Shown here: positions 63,416 to 64,000 of the stretch, piece by piece
Layout of the letters: each line of letters opens with the position of its first letter
Numbering within the stretch: the first letter of the stretch is position 1
Source of the DNA: JBARDN01 sp963755705
GTDB lineage: Bacteria > Desulfobacterota > Binatia > Binatales > Binataceae
Assembly (NCBI GenBank): GCA_963755705.1
Contig: CAVWKW010000002.1
Location: 124,001 to 188,000 of the forward strand
Length of the DNA stretch: 64,000 bases
Reading direction: 5' to 3'
Made by a program: the position numbers and the translations under genes
The notes under the pieces: generated by a model
The model's input: only the letters and a program-made list of their open reading frames with translations
Database searches by the model: none
Told to the model about the DNA's origin: nothing

Positions 63416-64000
63416 ATGCCCAGCGCATCAGAAGAGCCGGTGGCGGAGCGGCCGCTGATTTTCACCTTCGGCCATTCGACGCATCCGATCGAGCGATTCC
63501 TCGAGCTGCTCGGCGAGCATCGCATCGCGACACTTGCCGACGTGCGCTCGTTTCCGTCCTCGCGCAAATGGCCGCAGTTCAATCAGGAGGCGCTGGCCGA
63601 GTCGCTGGAGCGCGCGGGAATCGCCTACCGATGGATGAAGCTTCTCGGAGGACGACGGCAAAGCAAGCGCGCGGATTCACCGCACTCCGCGTGGCAGCAT
63701 CCAGCGTTCCGATCCTACGCCGACTATACAGACAGCGCGGAATTCGCTGCCGGTCTGGCGGAGTTGATAGAGCTCGCGAAGAACGCGCGGACTGCCTACA
63801 TGTGCTCGGAAGGATTGTGGTGGCGATGCCATCGACGGATCATATCGGACCATCTGGTGGTACGCGGATGGCGCGTCGAGCACATCATGCCGACCAGTAA
63901 GCTCTCGCCGCACGTGCTGTCCGCGTTCGCACGAGTCGCCGACGGAAAAATAATCTATGACGGCAGCACAATCCAGGGCAGCGACGGCACCACTGCGTCG
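63416..64000 (+). CDS. DUF488 family protein (cut by window end)
   Basis: The frame is open from the ATG at 63416 to the edge (195 codons). It starts MPSASEEPVAERPLIFTFGH and contains FTFGHSTHPIERFLELL, DVRSFPSSRKWPQFNQ and CSEGLWWRCHRRIISDHL, the conserved elements of DUF488. The function of the family is not established. A G-rich Shine-Dalgarno-like stretch (GAGGGG) precedes the start. Confidence 0.85.
   Translation, partial: MPSASEEPVAERPLIFTFGHSTHPIERFLELLGEHRIATLADVRSFPSSRKWPQFNQEALAESLERAGIAYRWMKLLGGRRQSKRADSPHSAWQHPAFRSYADYTDSAEFAAGLAELIELAKNARTAYMCSEGLWWRCHRRIISDHLVVRGWRVEHIMPTSKLSPHVLSAFARVADGKIIYDGSTIQGSDGTTAS

Overview
The window is about 64 kb of GC-rich bacterial DNA and splits into two halves. 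Positions 1 to about 31,000 hold most of a hybrid non-ribosomal peptide / polyketide (NRPS/PKS) cluster, almost all on the minus strand and cut off at the left edge. Positions 36,000 to 64,000 hold ordinary core genes, including thiamine and purine synthesis, alr, apt, pcm, eno and gpmI. Between them lie a pair of duplicated Crp/Fnr-type regulators and a small island in a proline tRNA gene. The base composition, frequent GTG/TTG starts and gene set (luciferase-like monooxygenase, CaiB-type CoA transferase, NorD-like protein, M16 pair) would suit a soil deltaproteobacterium-like lineage such as Desulfobacterota/Binatota or a relative. This is a guess; no rRNA is present to decide it.

The cluster reads right to left. 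Regulators (32338-30187) are followed by a CmlA-type diiron beta-hydroxylase and a free A-PCP module whose pocket residues look valine-like. Next come a KS-AT-ACP-aminotransferase-C-A-PCP megasynthase with a glycine-like A domain, and a C-C-A-PCP-TE protein whose first C and A domains have lost key residues. Tailoring genes follow: a TIGR04325-type methyltransferase, an Sfp-type phosphopantetheinyl transferase, a sulfotransferase, a JmjC/cupin-type oxygenase on the opposite strand and a carbamoyltransferase. A second free A-PCP module (glycine-like) and a KS-AT-KR-DH polyketide synthase then run off the window. That last gene carries a one-base frameshift in its AT domain. The expected chemistry is a beta-hydroxylated amino-acid starter, malonyl extension, conversion of a beta-keto to a beta-amino group, glycine addition, thioesterase release, then methyl, sulfate and carbamoyl decoration. 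The second A-PCP/PKS pair lies downstream of the thioesterase, so gene order is not the biosynthetic order.

At 33051-33127 a tRNA-Pro(GGG) gene has an A3:C70 mismatch. A stray tRNA 3' end at 35470-35500 has exactly the base that would repair it. The 2.4 kb between them (two HicB-like proteins, two exported proteins) is therefore best read as an island that entered the tRNA gene and replaced its 3' end. A 74-bp copy of the end of the neighbouring lipoprotein gene lies just upstream of the tRNA.

The right half contains compact operons: LLM monooxygenase with an alpha/beta hydrolase; pcm with an NlpD-like gene; apt, CDF exporter and redoxin protein; thiSGE under a TPP riboswitch; alr-purH-purD-Sua5-DUF1015-phosphatase; eno-gpmI; and a pair of M16 peptidases. 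Two intergenic stretches carry dispersed or inverted repeats.
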